Assembly: GCF_018982945.1 (NCBI RefSeq)
Contig: NZ_JABRXE010000003.1
Span: forward strand, 1-64,000
DNA from: Anaerostipes faecalis
GTDB lineage: Bacteria > Bacillota > Clostridia > Lachnospirales > Lachnospiraceae
DNA: 64,000 nucleotides
Direction: 5' to 3'
The position numbers and the translations under genes are program-made. This document shows positions 9,682 through 18,773 of this stretch, in pieces. The notes under the pieces were generated by a model, which ran no database searches, had not been told where the DNA came from, and saw only the letters and a program-made list of their open reading frames with translations. How positions within the stretch are numbered: the first letter of the stretch is position 1; each line of letters starts with the position of its first letter.

Positions 9682-9704
9682 TACACATCAATCTCCTTTA
9701 AATT

Positions 9705-10682
9705 CTATAATCCTACTTTAAATAAATTACGAAGTATACAGGCAAACAAAAATTGATTCTTAGCCAAAAATAACCATATTTTGTGAGAAAATGATAAATC
9801 CTTAGTTTCCTTACCATTTACTCTAAATTGTTCTATAATACTTTTTAGATACTTCAACGCTTTTTTTTGTTCATTCTTTGGAAGGTAAGTAAGCGATAGC
9901 TGTCCGTGATACAAACATGTGAAAATTAAATTAATTTTTCCTTTTACTACCAATTCAGAAAAATGGGAATTCAAAAAATTCTGCCTCTCCACTTTTGCTT
10001 CTACAGCATCTAAGCGTTTAAGCGAATATTCTTCTCCCATAATACTATTTTCTCGTTGAAAATAATTGTATCCAATATAATCAATTGACACATACGTCTT
10101 AGCACGAGCAAAAACCTGATAACTCCAAAATTCATCTTCATGATATTTTCCTTTTTTAAAAAAAATATCTTCTATAATCTTTTGTTTATATAATTTATTC
10201 CAAACAACCTGTTGAATTCTATTATCAATTAATGCACTCATGGCACTAGTTCTATCAAAGACCTGTTCCGAAATATTACTTATATCTGTAGTTTCTAATA
10301 TCTGTTCTTTCTTTTTTTGATATTCACAACCGACAATATCACAATCATACTTTTGAATTACGAAAAACAAATTTTCATAAAACAATGATTCAAGCCAATC
10401 ATCACTATCGACAAAACTGATATATTCTCCTTTTGCTTGTAACATACCAGCATTTCTTGCATCAGATAATCCACCGTTTTTCTTATGAATAACTAAAACG
10501 CGCGAATCTGTTAACGCAAATCTGTCACAAATTTTCCCACTATTATCTGTTGATCCATCATCTACAAGTATAATTTGCAAATTATGATAAGATTGACGAC
10601 AAATAGATTCAATGCAACGTTCTAACCATTGTTCAACGTTATAAACAGGTACAATCACACTAATTAATGACTTTTGTTCCAT
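9705..10682 (-). CDS. Glycosyltransferase family 2
   Basis: A 325-residue GT-A enzyme with VIVPVYNVEQWLERCIESI, VDDGSTDNSG (about 40-49), LSDARNAGM and the VDSDDW metal/donor motif (about 92-97). The start has AAGGAG 7 bases upstream and lies only 2 bases after the stop of the preceding gene, so translation is probably coupled. One of at least two GT2 transferases of this operon; it likely extends the repeat unit. Donor not deducible. Confidence 0.9.
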   Translation of the reverse strand: MEQKSLISVIVPVYNVEQWLERCIESICRQSYHNLQIILVDDGSTDNSGKICDRFALTDSRVLVIHKKNGGLSDARNAGMLQAKGEYISFVDSDDWLESLFYENLFFVIQKYDCDIVGCEYQKKKEQILETTDISNISEQVFDRTSAMSALIDNRIQQVVWNKLYKQKIIEDIFFKKGKYHEDEFWSYQVFARAKTYVSIDYIGYNYFQRENSIMGEEYSLKRLDAVEAKVERQNFLNSHFSELVVKGKINLIFTCLYHGQLSLTYLPKNEQKKALKYLKSIIEQFRVNGKETKDLSFSHKIWLFLAKNQFLFACILRNLFKVGL

Positions 10683-10684
10683 GA

Positions 10685-11914
10685 CTACTCCTTAACACCC
10701 TCAAGTATTTTATGTATTGTTACTTTGGGATTAAAATCATCAACTGGTTTATTTTCTATATTTCCAAAATTTCCATCTTCAATCTGTTTAATTGCTCGAA
10801 TAATATCTTCAACTGTATTTTCACAAAACATATATCGATTAAATTTCCCAAAATAATTTTTCAACACTTCTTGTTCCTCCGAAGTTCCGTCCATAATAAA
10901 CAAGATTATTTTATTTGTCGCTGAATATTGATATATTTTTCCTGGAATTTGTCCACCTTTTCGATTACATAAAAAAATCAATACATTTGTACTATCTTCA
11001 ATAGGTTTCAATTCATCTAAGGGTAATCTTGGATAAATATGCACATGCTCAGTAGGAACAAATAAATTACTGGGATCACCACAAATATTTACCCGAACAC
11101 CAGTTCGAATAGCTGCTTGATAAAAAGGTTCTAAATTTCTAGCTGCTGGATAATATGCACCAAAATATCCATAACTATTCCTTTGTAAATTCTTTTGTGT
11201 CCGTTGTTCTTCTTTATAATAATAAGGAAGTGGTTGCCAATACATTTTATTTGCAAATTCAGGATATAATTTTTTTTGATTTTTTAATGTTAGTGGACTT
11301 ACATAACAAACTTTTTCTGCAAAAGATATCAATCGTTTCTCTTCTCTATAAATACGTTTATCACTATTATAGCCATACGCATCACTATACCAAGGATCTT
11401 CCCAAATTTGAATCCAATGTTTGCCACTTATATGACCACTTTTTATTAAATTATGGGCTAATAAATGGCTCGTTGCTGGTGTTGAAATGGATAAAATATA
11501 ATCAAACTCTTCATTGGATTGAAATGATTGAGCCTCTTTCATAAATTTTACATAAGTACCATGAACACCGTATAGAGACAAAACAAGCTTTTTTATAAAT
11601 TTTATTGTTCTTCCTTTTAAACTTGGTTTGTCATCATCACTTATTATAACTGATTGCATACTTTCTTCTAATCGGTTATTTCTTTGTTTCTTCTTCAATG
11701 ACATTTTTTCATAAAATGACACACCATAATATGTATACCTTTCCACTTCGTCAGGTATTATCATAGAGGTATCTGATACGTAATCTCGTCCATCAGCACT
11801 AAGTAATGTTACTTTATAACCTGAGTCAACTAACCCTTTAATATATGATAAATGACACAAATTTGCAGATGTATTTGTTTGAATATAGTCCCCATTAATT
11901 ATTAAAATTTTCAT
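10685..11914 (-). CDS. Glycosyltransferase, GT4-like
   Basis: A 409-residue GT-B-type protein. It opens MKILIINGDYIQTNTSANLCHL, and the N-terminal Rossmann half contains an internal basic linker (about 85-105). A C-terminal half follows with YFGAYYPAARNLEPFYQA, ...GKIYQYSATNKIILFI and EDIIRAIKQI, matching the donor-binding end of GT4 enzymes. The start at 11914 has GGAG 8-9 bases upstream; a longer reading (to 12007) has no site. Function is assumed to be sugar addition to the repeat unit; it is only loosely similar to well-studied members. Confidence 0.75.
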   Translation of the reverse strand: MKILIINGDYIQTNTSANLCHLSYIKGLVDSGYKVTLLSADGRDYVSDTSMIIPDEVERYTYYGVSFYEKMSLKKKQRNNRLEESMQSVIISDDDKPSLKGRTIKFIKKLVLSLYGVHGTYVKFMKEAQSFQSNEEFDYILSISTPATSHLLAHNLIKSGHISGKHWIQIWEDPWYSDAYGYNSDKRIYREEKRLISFAEKVCYVSPLTLKNQKKLYPEFANKMYWQPLPYYYKEEQRTQKNLQRNSYGYFGAYYPAARNLEPFYQAAIRTGVRVNICGDPSNLFVPTEHVHIYPRLPLDELKPIEDSTNVLIFLCNRKGGQIPGKIYQYSATNKIILFIMDGTSEEQEVLKNYFGKFNRYMFCENTVEDIIRAIKQIEDGNFGNIENKPVDDFNPKVTIHKILEGVKE

Positions 11915-12024
11915 CCCTTTTCTCCAACAATTTTTTAAGTTCAGTTTCCATAAATATATAACTATAGTATGTATATATAAAATATCAACAACATATAATT
12001 TTAACAAAAATAATACATATTCCT

Positions 12025-13098
12025 TTACTTTATATCATAATGGTATAATATTTTATTTACCCAAACATCTAACGAATATCTTTCTGACACTACTAGCTGT
12101 GTTTGTTTCATAGTTTTTGATTCAATTTTTTTCCCATCCAAATATTTTTTCATTTTATCAAACAAACTATCAACATTTTCTGTCTCAAAAAAATCTATTG
12201 ACGGCAAATCATGTGCCCATTCTAATCCTGCAATATCGCTACTAATAATAGGCAAGCCAGCATAAGCCGCTTCACAAACTGCATAAGAAAATGTTTCCTT
12301 TCTGCTCGCCTGAATAAATACTTTTGAAATACAAAAAAGTTCATTTACATCCTCTACTGGATTTCCTTTTACAAGATAGGAAGGAGCAGATCCCTGTAAA
12401 AAATTATCTAACTCTAACCAAGTCTTGTCATTGCCATTAAGTAAAAGTTTAAAAATATATCCTTCTTTTGCAAGTCTCTCACATGCCTTAAGTATTAAAT
12501 CGTCTCCTTTTCTATAAAAGTCCCATCCAAATGTCAAAAAATCATACTCCTTTTCTGACAATTGACTACAATCTTGTATCCTATCTAAATCGATACAATT
12601 AAGAACAATATTAGTTTGTCTTTTAGGAAAACCCATTTTAATGACACTCTCTCGGTAATAATCTGCCACAGACAAAAGTTCCGCTTTTTTTCCCACAGTT
12701 CCATATTGAAATTTCCAAAGATATTTTCTTAAACCTTTTTGTAAAGTAATTGGATCATGCAAATGCCAAAAGATTTTCACATCTTTTGGTGCTGTTACTG
12801 TAGCTGGAATATCATAAAGTTCAAAATGAGTATGTATAACTGATATATCATGTTCTTTATAAATTTTTTTAAATATTTTATATGTTTTTGGCAAAATACG
12901 AGCTTTGACCTCTGGTAAAAAATATACTTTGGCTCTTTTCTGAATAGATTTACACCAATTATATTTTGCTGCTTTTTCAACAAAAGCATAAATTGTTTCT
13001 ATTCCCATGTCTTGAAGTCTTTCTTCCAATCTTTCAAGAGAAGCAATAAAATTACCTGGATACGTTGCCCCATATGCACATACTTGTAAAACTTTCAT
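12025..13098 (-). CDS. Glycosyltransferase family 4
   Basis: A 357-residue retaining GT-B enzyme. Seen are the N-terminal QVCAYGATYPGNF acceptor loop, IHTHFELYDI, WDFYRKGDDLILKA (start of the donor domain, about 190) and the E-x7-E-like FIQASRKETFSYAVCEAAYAGLPIIS donor-phosphate segment near residue 260-285. Part of the capsule repeat-unit assembly line. Donor sugar unknown. Confidence 0.88.
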   Translation of the reverse strand: MKVLQVCAYGATYPGNFIASLERLEERLQDMGIETIYAFVEKAAKYNWCKSIQKRAKVYFLPEVKARILPKTYKIFKKIYKEHDISVIHTHFELYDIPATVTAPKDVKIFWHLHDPITLQKGLRKYLWKFQYGTVGKKAELLSVADYYRESVIKMGFPKRQTNIVLNCIDLDRIQDCSQLSEKEYDFLTFGWDFYRKGDDLILKACERLAKEGYIFKLLLNGNDKTWLELDNFLQGSAPSYLVKGNPVEDVNELFCISKVFIQASRKETFSYAVCEAAYAGLPIISSDIAGLEWAHDLPSIDFFETENVDSLFDKMKKYLDGKKIESKTMKQTQLVVSERYSLDVWVNKILYHYDIK

Positions 13099-13109
13099 AT
13101 TTTCAATCC

Positions 13110-13778
13110 TTATTTCACAAATGGAGAAATATTATATTCTCTACCTTTAGCTTCATTAAACCACTTAACAAAATCAAAACAATTTTCATATTCACGACTA
13201 TCATCAAAATAATTTCTTGCTAAAATATTGCCAACTTCCCCATCATCATGATATTTAGGAAGATAAAGCGTATACGGAATATCGTTATATTCCTTCGCAG
13301 TAAATACAACAATACCTCGAGCTTTTATTTGCCCAAGAGCTTTTATTTCTTCTTCTGTAATTCCATCTCGCTCTTCGCAAAAAACGAACAAATTATTTTT
13401 ATTTATTCTTTTTACTCGTTCTTTCCATTTGATTACTGCCTCTTCTTCAGATGTATAATGAGTAAAATGGATAGTAATATCACCTAATTTCGCACATGGA
13501 CAAGTATATTCTGGATGTTTAAAAAATTTAAAATCTTTAGCCAAATAATCATCTAAATGAGTGACAAATTTAACAAAATCTGTTTGTGTCATCATCAAAT
13601 TGACTGTCGGTGACATAAACTTTAATCCTAAATCATGAAATAAAATACCTCCTAAACAATTAGGAGCCAAAAATGTAATATCTTTATTTTTAAGTTGAGC
13701 ACGCATTTTGTGTCTTCGTTTTTGTGCAATCGGATTGTGCTGTTCTACTTTATTTTTTACTTTATCAAGAATTGTCAT
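13110..13778 (-). CDS. DUF1919 family protein (capsule-associated)
   Basis: A 222-residue soluble protein whose central part (LAPNCLGGILFHDLGLKFMSPTVNL, FVKFVTHLDDYL, CPCAKLGDITIHFTHY) is characteristic of DUF1919, a family found almost only in exopolysaccharide loci. An LFVFCEERDGI strand and a conserved cysteine pair lie in the centre. Its biochemical role is unknown; a glycosyl- or phospho-transfer role has been suggested from context only. Its ATG overlaps the stop region of the upstream GT4 gene by 4 bases, so the two are translationally coupled. Confidence 0.8.
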   Translation of the reverse strand: MTILDKVKNKVEQHNPIAQKRRHKMRAQLKNKDITFLAPNCLGGILFHDLGLKFMSPTVNLMMTQTDFVKFVTHLDDYLAKDFKFFKHPEYTCPCAKLGDITIHFTHYTSEEEAVIKWKERVKRINKNNLFVFCEERDGITEEEIKALGQIKARGIVVFTAKEYNDIPYTLYLPKYHDDGEVGNILARNYFDDSREYENCFDFVKWFNEAKGREYNISPFVK

Positions 13779-14896
13779 ACCTTAGTTAACCCCTTTAACA
13801 TTTTTTCTGTAGCCGCTACAGTTTGCTCTGTACTAAATAACTTTCCACGTTCGCGCGCTTTTCTTTTATACTTATTTAATAAATCAGGAGACCCTATCAA
13901 ACCTTTTATTGCTTCATACAGTGCTTCTTCATCATTTTCTGTTATAATACCATATTCATTATTTTCACCTAGCATTTCTTTCATTCCTGACACTTCGACT
14001 GTACATACAGGAGTGCCAACAATCAAAGACTCTGTTGCCGCTGTGCTAAACCCTTCTGCAAAAGAAGTACAAATAAATAAATCACATTTAGCGGTATATT
14101 TATATGGATTTGTCTGATATCCTAAAAAAGTAAAACTTTTTTCTAAATTATTCTTTTTAATCCATCTTTTTAAATTTTCTTCTTCTTCCCCAGATCCTAA
14201 TAAATAAGTATGCACAGGAAATTTTTCATCAATTAATTTCTTATGTATTCTAAGTAATCGGTCAAAACCCTTTGATTTTTTAAGTGTACCAATGCCACAT
14301 AATTTTATTTCTTCCGAATGAAATAAATTTTCGCTCACTAATTCTCTAGATTTTCTAAGAATAACATCACTTTCTACTGTATTATATAAAACTTCAGGAT
14401 TAATATCTGAAAAAATGCTGTGAAAATCATTCGCTACATAATCGGAAACTGCAATTGTTTTGTCAAACTTTAAATAACAATTTTTTGCTTCCTTTATTGA
14501 TCGAAATGCTCGTGAAGCCTTTTTAGCATCATGTTGCTCCACATGAATCCATGATACTAACTTTGTTTTTGGATCCGTACATCCACTTACTATACGAGCA
14601 GACGGACCTTCCAAATATGAAATTACAATATCATACTTTTCATTACCTACACATTTTTTATATAGCTGATTAGGAGAAAGTAATTTCATAATTTTACTAT
14701 TGCCTCGTATCATTCTTTCCCAAATAAAATGGTAATGAATTTCCGATGATAGAAATTGTTCATTCACTCCCCCACCAAATAATGCAATCACTGAAATATC
14801 AAATTCTTTATGATTCATATTATTAACTAAATTAACAAGAACTTTTTCTGCTCCGCCTTGAGATAAATCGTGAATTAAAAATAATATTTTTATCAT
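13775..14896 (-). CDS. Glycosyltransferase family 4
   Basis: A 373-residue GT-B enzyme with the classic LIHDLSQGGAEKVLVNLVNNM acceptor-domain opening, GIGTLKKSKGFDRLLRIHKKL at the start of the donor domain (about 215), LGSGEEEENLKRWI, and the FICTSFAEGFSTAATESLIVGTPVC E-x7-E motif (about 295-320). It overlaps both neighbours by 4 bases. One of the capsule repeat-unit transferases; donor unknown. Confidence 0.92.
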   Translation of the reverse strand: MIKILFLIHDLSQGGAEKVLVNLVNNMNHKEFDISVIALFGGGVNEQFLSSEIHYHFIWERMIRGNSKIMKLLSPNQLYKKCVGNEKYDIVISYLEGPSARIVSGCTDPKTKLVSWIHVEQHDAKKASRAFRSIKEAKNCYLKFDKTIAVSDYVANDFHSIFSDINPEVLYNTVESDVILRKSRELVSENLFHSEEIKLCGIGTLKKSKGFDRLLRIHKKLIDEKFPVHTYLLGSGEEEENLKRWIKKNNLEKSFTFLGYQTNPYKYTAKCDLFICTSFAEGFSTAATESLIVGTPVCTVEVSGMKEMLGENNEYGIITENDEEALYEAIKGLIGSPDLLNKYKRKARERGKLFSTEQTVAATEKMLKGLTKV

Positions 14897-16668
14897 TTCA
14901 TTTCTCCAAAAACTTTTACTATTGATGCATTATTTAATCTAGAATCAAAAGAATATTGAACCAATTTATCACTTTGTTTTTGAATCACAAATCCTATTTC
15001 TTCTAACGTATTTCTTAATAATACATTTTTTTTGGTTTTTTTAATAAAAAACTTTCCACTATCGCATTTTTCTTTATACAATAATTCATGAAATAATGCA
15101 CTCTCTACATACTTTCCAGCAACTCTACATGACATCGCAAATTCTGTAAAAATTAGTTCACTATCCTTAACATAATATTGACCATATCCGACAATACCAT
15201 ATTCTCCAAAGTCATCTTTGCATGAAAAAGCGAAATTATTATGATTCTCTCGATTAAGTACCTTTGCAAATTCTTCCTTTGAATATTTATTTCCAGACAT
15301 GTTTAATTGATTTGTTCTTATAACTAATTCATAACAACGCAATTTTTCTTCTTCTGTTTTCGGTTCAAACAATTGCAATTGCAAATTACATTGGTTTAGA
15401 AATTCAATCGTATCATTATTCCCACTATTCAATAACTGATTTCTTTTTTCCTCTGCTTTATACATAAGGCGACGATTCTTGCTTTCTTCTGTTACTACAA
15501 CATCAAATTCTGGGCGAGCTAAAAGCGTTTCAATCTCAGTTTCATCATAAACTCTAATCTGCGGATATACAGATTTCACCTGTTCTCTCTCAAAAATAGA
15601 ATCATCAATAAATGCAAATGTATCAATACCAATATTAAGGCTTGTTGCTATTTGTAACATAGAATTGCTTTTTGCATTCCAATGAATTTGAGGATATAAA
15701 AAGTAATCTGCTATGCCTAAGTTCTCAACTACTTTCCAAGCTGATTCATAATCATTCTTGCTTGCTATAGATTGAATAATACCTTTTGCATCTAAATCTT
15801 TCATGACATCTAATACATGATCTTTCAATTGCAATGTATTTGGATCATCAGTCTCAATTAAAGTTCCATCCCATAACGTATTATCTAAATCCCAAACAAC
15901 ACATTTTACAGTATTAGCTGATCCCTCTTTTATCACTTTCTTGCCTTTCACAAAATCACACCATAAAATATCTATTAAAGCTTCAATATTATTTTCAGGA
16001 TATACTTTTAATAGATTCCCTGTCTTCCAACATTCTGGAGATAGATTTTGTCTTTCTATCACATGAAGATTCTCACCCGGTACTACTTTTAAAGATGTCT
16101 TAAATACTGGAGTATGATCATCATATATTTCAATGATTAGCTGATATGCTTCCTTTTCATGACTATACCCATGAAATAAAAATGCATCTGGTTGATTGTC
16201 CAATCCATCTAACTTCCGAAGATTTCTGCGTCGCAAAAATTCAATTGTTCTGATACTTTCCCATTTTACTTTCGTTGGTAATTTGCTGTTTGCGATTTTT
16301 TTTAAGATGTTCCCCAATTTCTGATTTTTTTTACATAATTGATAATAAGCCTTTGGTGATAACATCGCAGGAAAAATGATAGTCATCATGTTGGCCCACT
16401 TGCGAAATTGAATATGGGTTCCTTGTCCACAACACGCACGTTTATCAGCAAATGTCTGCATACCATTATCAAAACGTTTGCATCTCCCGTCTTTTCGTTC
16501 AGCATAATGGACACAATCTTTATAACATGTTGGAGCAGAACATTCTAAACAATGTTCCTCCCACATAGTCGGACGAATTGCTGTAACCATATATTCATTT
16601 TTTATATTTCTTCTATATTCTGTTCGACTATTTTTTTTTCGACGATCTGCGTAATAGAATTGATACAT
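14893..16668 (-). CDS. FkbH-like HAD-IIIC phosphatase/glyceryl transferase with Cys-rich N-terminus
   Basis: A 591-residue protein with three parts. The N-terminus has seven clustered cysteines (C40, C43, C48, C52, C63, C79, C80) that look like a metal or Fe-S site. A HAD domain begins with VVWDLDNTLWDG near residue 259, followed by SIASKNDYESA and AFIDDSIFEREQV. A GNAT-like C-terminal domain covers about 425-575 (GIVGYGQYYV, MSCRVAGKYVESALFHELL). FkbH proteins move a glyceryl group from 1,3-bisphosphoglycerate to an acyl carrier protein, but no carrier gene is visible here. In this locus it may make a hydroxyacid- or glycerate-derived side group. The ATGA overlap links it to the next GT4 gene. 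Confidence 0.82.
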   Translation of the reverse strand: MYQFYYADRRKKNSRTEYRRNIKNEYMVTAIRPTMWEEHCLECSAPTCYKDCVHYAERKDGRCKRFDNGMQTFADKRACCGQGTHIQFRKWANMMTIIFPAMLSPKAYYQLCKKNQKLGNILKKIANSKLPTKVKWESIRTIEFLRRRNLRKLDGLDNQPDAFLFHGYSHEKEAYQLIIEIYDDHTPVFKTSLKVVPGENLHVIERQNLSPECWKTGNLLKVYPENNIEALIDILWCDFVKGKKVIKEGSANTVKCVVWDLDNTLWDGTLIETDDPNTLQLKDHVLDVMKDLDAKGIIQSIASKNDYESAWKVVENLGIADYFLYPQIHWNAKSNSMLQIATSLNIGIDTFAFIDDSIFEREQVKSVYPQIRVYDETEIETLLARPEFDVVVTEESKNRRLMYKAEEKRNQLLNSGNNDTIEFLNQCNLQLQLFEPKTEEEKLRCYELVIRTNQLNMSGNKYSKEEFAKVLNRENHNNFAFSCKDDFGEYGIVGYGQYYVKDSELIFTEFAMSCRVAGKYVESALFHELLYKEKCDSGKFFIKKTKKNVLLRNTLEEIGFVIQKQSDKLVQYSFDSRLNNASIVKVFGEMK

Positions 16669-16678
16669 GACACTCTCC

Positions 16679-17641
16679 CTATCCTATCTGTTTCCTTGCT
16701 ACTTCCCTCATATTCAGGCTTTTCATGCCATATTTTTTATTTAAATATCGATAATATTGAAAAATCTCTTCTAATTGTTTTAAATGATCTTCTGTCATAA
16801 TTCCAATATTATGTGGATGCCACCACAAATGAAATGTCAATCCATTTTTAGCAGCATGTAACATTTGTTTTTTTATTCTCATCATTTTTAAAGGCTCTAG
16901 AAATTTCAATGGTTTCATAATTGGTTTATACATTCTAGAACCAACCAAATTTACAATTCCATTTTCAATATTAGGATGATATCCACCTTGACCAGTCAAT
17001 GGAAAATACACATCGGCTAAACGTAACAATCTTAATAAAGGACGAAATCTTATCTTTTCATGAATCCAGTCATTTTCTTCATCACGATATGCATTAATTC
17101 CGAATTTATTTAACACTGCTATATACTCATCTGAACATTGATTTCTCGGCAAAACAATCGATGATAAAGAGTATCCTTTATCACTTGCCAAAGCCACTGC
17201 CGCTTTAATGTCTTCCTCAAACTGCTCCAATGTCTGTCCTTTTTCTCTGCAATAATAATGTGAAAATGTATGACTTGCTATTTCCTGTCCATCAGTACAT
17301 GCAATTTCTTTAATCAATGAAGGTGCATAAAAACATGGTGCCGTTTGTTCATTTTCTCCAATTTTAGAAAAACACCGATAAGACAACAACTTTTTATTTG
17401 TATATGTGGGAAACTTGCCTTTCTCAGGAAAATACTGTCGCAACTCATCAAAATTTTCTGCAAACATAAATCCTACTGTTGCCCATGTTGCGTGAATTTG
17501 ATAATGCTTAAACATTTCTAAAAGTTTAGGGATCGCTTCACGCCCGCCAAGTACATTAGCACGATAATCACTTAACGAAGTACAATCCTGCATTCCCCAA
17601 AATAATTCAAAATCTAATGATACAATTAATGTTCCTGGCAT
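16679..17641 (-). CDS. Polysaccharide deacetylase family protein (NodB-like)
   Basis: A 320-residue protein with the family's first acidic motif in VSLDFELFWG (D10), the metal-binding SHTFSHYY histidines (near 135-139), a conserved LPRNQ arginine segment, and a C-terminal FHLWWHPHN histidine motif. These residues form the zinc-dependent N-deacetylase site. No signal peptide is present, so it may act on cytoplasmic lipid-linked intermediates rather than exported polymer. A ribosome binding site and 9-10 base gaps to neighbours place it in the operon. Confidence 0.87.
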   Translation of the reverse strand: MPGTLIVSLDFELFWGMQDCTSLSDYRANVLGGREAIPKLLEMFKHYQIHATWATVGFMFAENFDELRQYFPEKGKFPTYTNKKLLSYRCFSKIGENEQTAPCFYAPSLIKEIACTDGQEIASHTFSHYYCREKGQTLEQFEEDIKAAVALASDKGYSLSSIVLPRNQCSDEYIAVLNKFGINAYRDEENDWIHEKIRFRPLLRLLRLADVYFPLTGQGGYHPNIENGIVNLVGSRMYKPIMKPLKFLEPLKMMRIKKQMLHAAKNGLTFHLWWHPHNIGIMTEDHLKQLEEIFQYYRYLNKKYGMKSLNMREVARKQIG

Positions 17642-17662
17642 ATCCTTTACCTTCCCTTATCT

Positions 17663-18760
17663 TTAAATAAGCCCCCATGTTAAATGCATCTGATAATAAT
17701 AAAATAACAAATAAAATCCTATTAACCCCAAATACACAATCTTTTGTGATTTTTCCGTAAATAAATGTTCAATCTCCCATGGTAATAAAATATAATTGTA
17801 TAATGAAAAATAAATCGGTATTCTTCCAATGAAAATTCCGCTCGTAAACATAGATATTACATAAAATCCAGTCGATATAATCGACATATTAACACACAAA
17901 TTGATAAGAGAATCATTTTCTTCCCATATTATTTTCCTACCAATGTAAGATAAAACTGTTGGCACCGCATAAACTAACACCCTTAATACATTTGTTCCGT
18001 CATCTTGGGCTTCTTGCCAATCACTAACCACATTTTTATATTGTGTATCAGCTAGTCCGCTATCTAAAATGCTGGTAAATTTTCCAATAAATGCTATTGC
18101 TAAAAGTATTGCAATAATAAATAAAACAGTCCTTTTATTCCATGCGTCTCCTTTTACTATAAAAATAAATGGTATTAATAATAATGCACTTTGGTGCATT
18201 GTCGAAGCTATTAAAACAAAGATAATGAATTTTATTTTTTTATCTTCTAATATCAAACCAATGCATGCAAATGTAATGGCAACGGCAGTAAATTGACGAA
18301 TTCCATTATACATCCATGATATATAATCGCTAGAAGACAAAAATAAGAATACGCTAATTACATAATTACAAGAATATTTCCGATATGCAAACAAAAGACA
18401 AATGCCTTGAATAAATGCAAGAATCATAAAATAAGCAACATCATGATTGCCTATAATAACTCTTAAAATCGCCGACAAAATATAAAATCCTTTATCCTTC
18501 GTTAACGATGCTATATAATGCGGTAAACCAGAAAAAGACTGTGGCATGTTAATAAAATTTTGACGATATACCGCTGTATCCGCAAAATCTCCTCTCGTCC
18601 CTGCCATAATGATAATCGGCAAGAAGATCAAAAACGCCCATAACAGTTTATATCGATATTCAATTTTCCCTTGTACTTGAATTGCTTCCTGAGTGTTTGC
18701 ATTACTCAATAATAACGGTGCAATTCCTATCCATAGAATAATTAGAATATAACTTGACAT
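17663..18760 (-). CDS. EpsG-family polysaccharide polymerase (Wzy-like)
   Basis: A 365-residue membrane protein with about ten predicted helices. It shows the EpsG pattern of an extracellular loop after helix 2 containing AGTRGDFADTAVYRQNF, followed by KDKGFYILSAILR and YNGIRQFTAVAITFAC. EpsG/Wzy proteins join repeat units at the outer membrane leaflet surface. It is the only polymerase candidate in the operon and is 20 bases from the deacetylase gene. Confidence 0.85.
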   Translation of the reverse strand: MSSYILIILWIGIAPLLLSNANTQEAIQVQGKIEYRYKLLWAFLIFLPIIIMAGTRGDFADTAVYRQNFINMPQSFSGLPHYIASLTKDKGFYILSAILRVIIGNHDVAYFMILAFIQGICLLFAYRKYSCNYVISVFLFLSSSDYISWMYNGIRQFTAVAITFACIGLILEDKKIKFIIFVLIASTMHQSALLLIPFIFIVKGDAWNKRTVLFIIAILLAIAFIGKFTSILDSGLADTQYKNVVSDWQEAQDDGTNVLRVLVYAVPTVLSYIGRKIIWEENDSLINLCVNMSIISTGFYVISMFTSGIFIGRIPIYFSLYNYILLPWEIEHLFTEKSQKIVYLGLIGFYLLFYYYQMHLTWGLI

Positions 18761-18773
18761 AGTGTCCTTCTTT

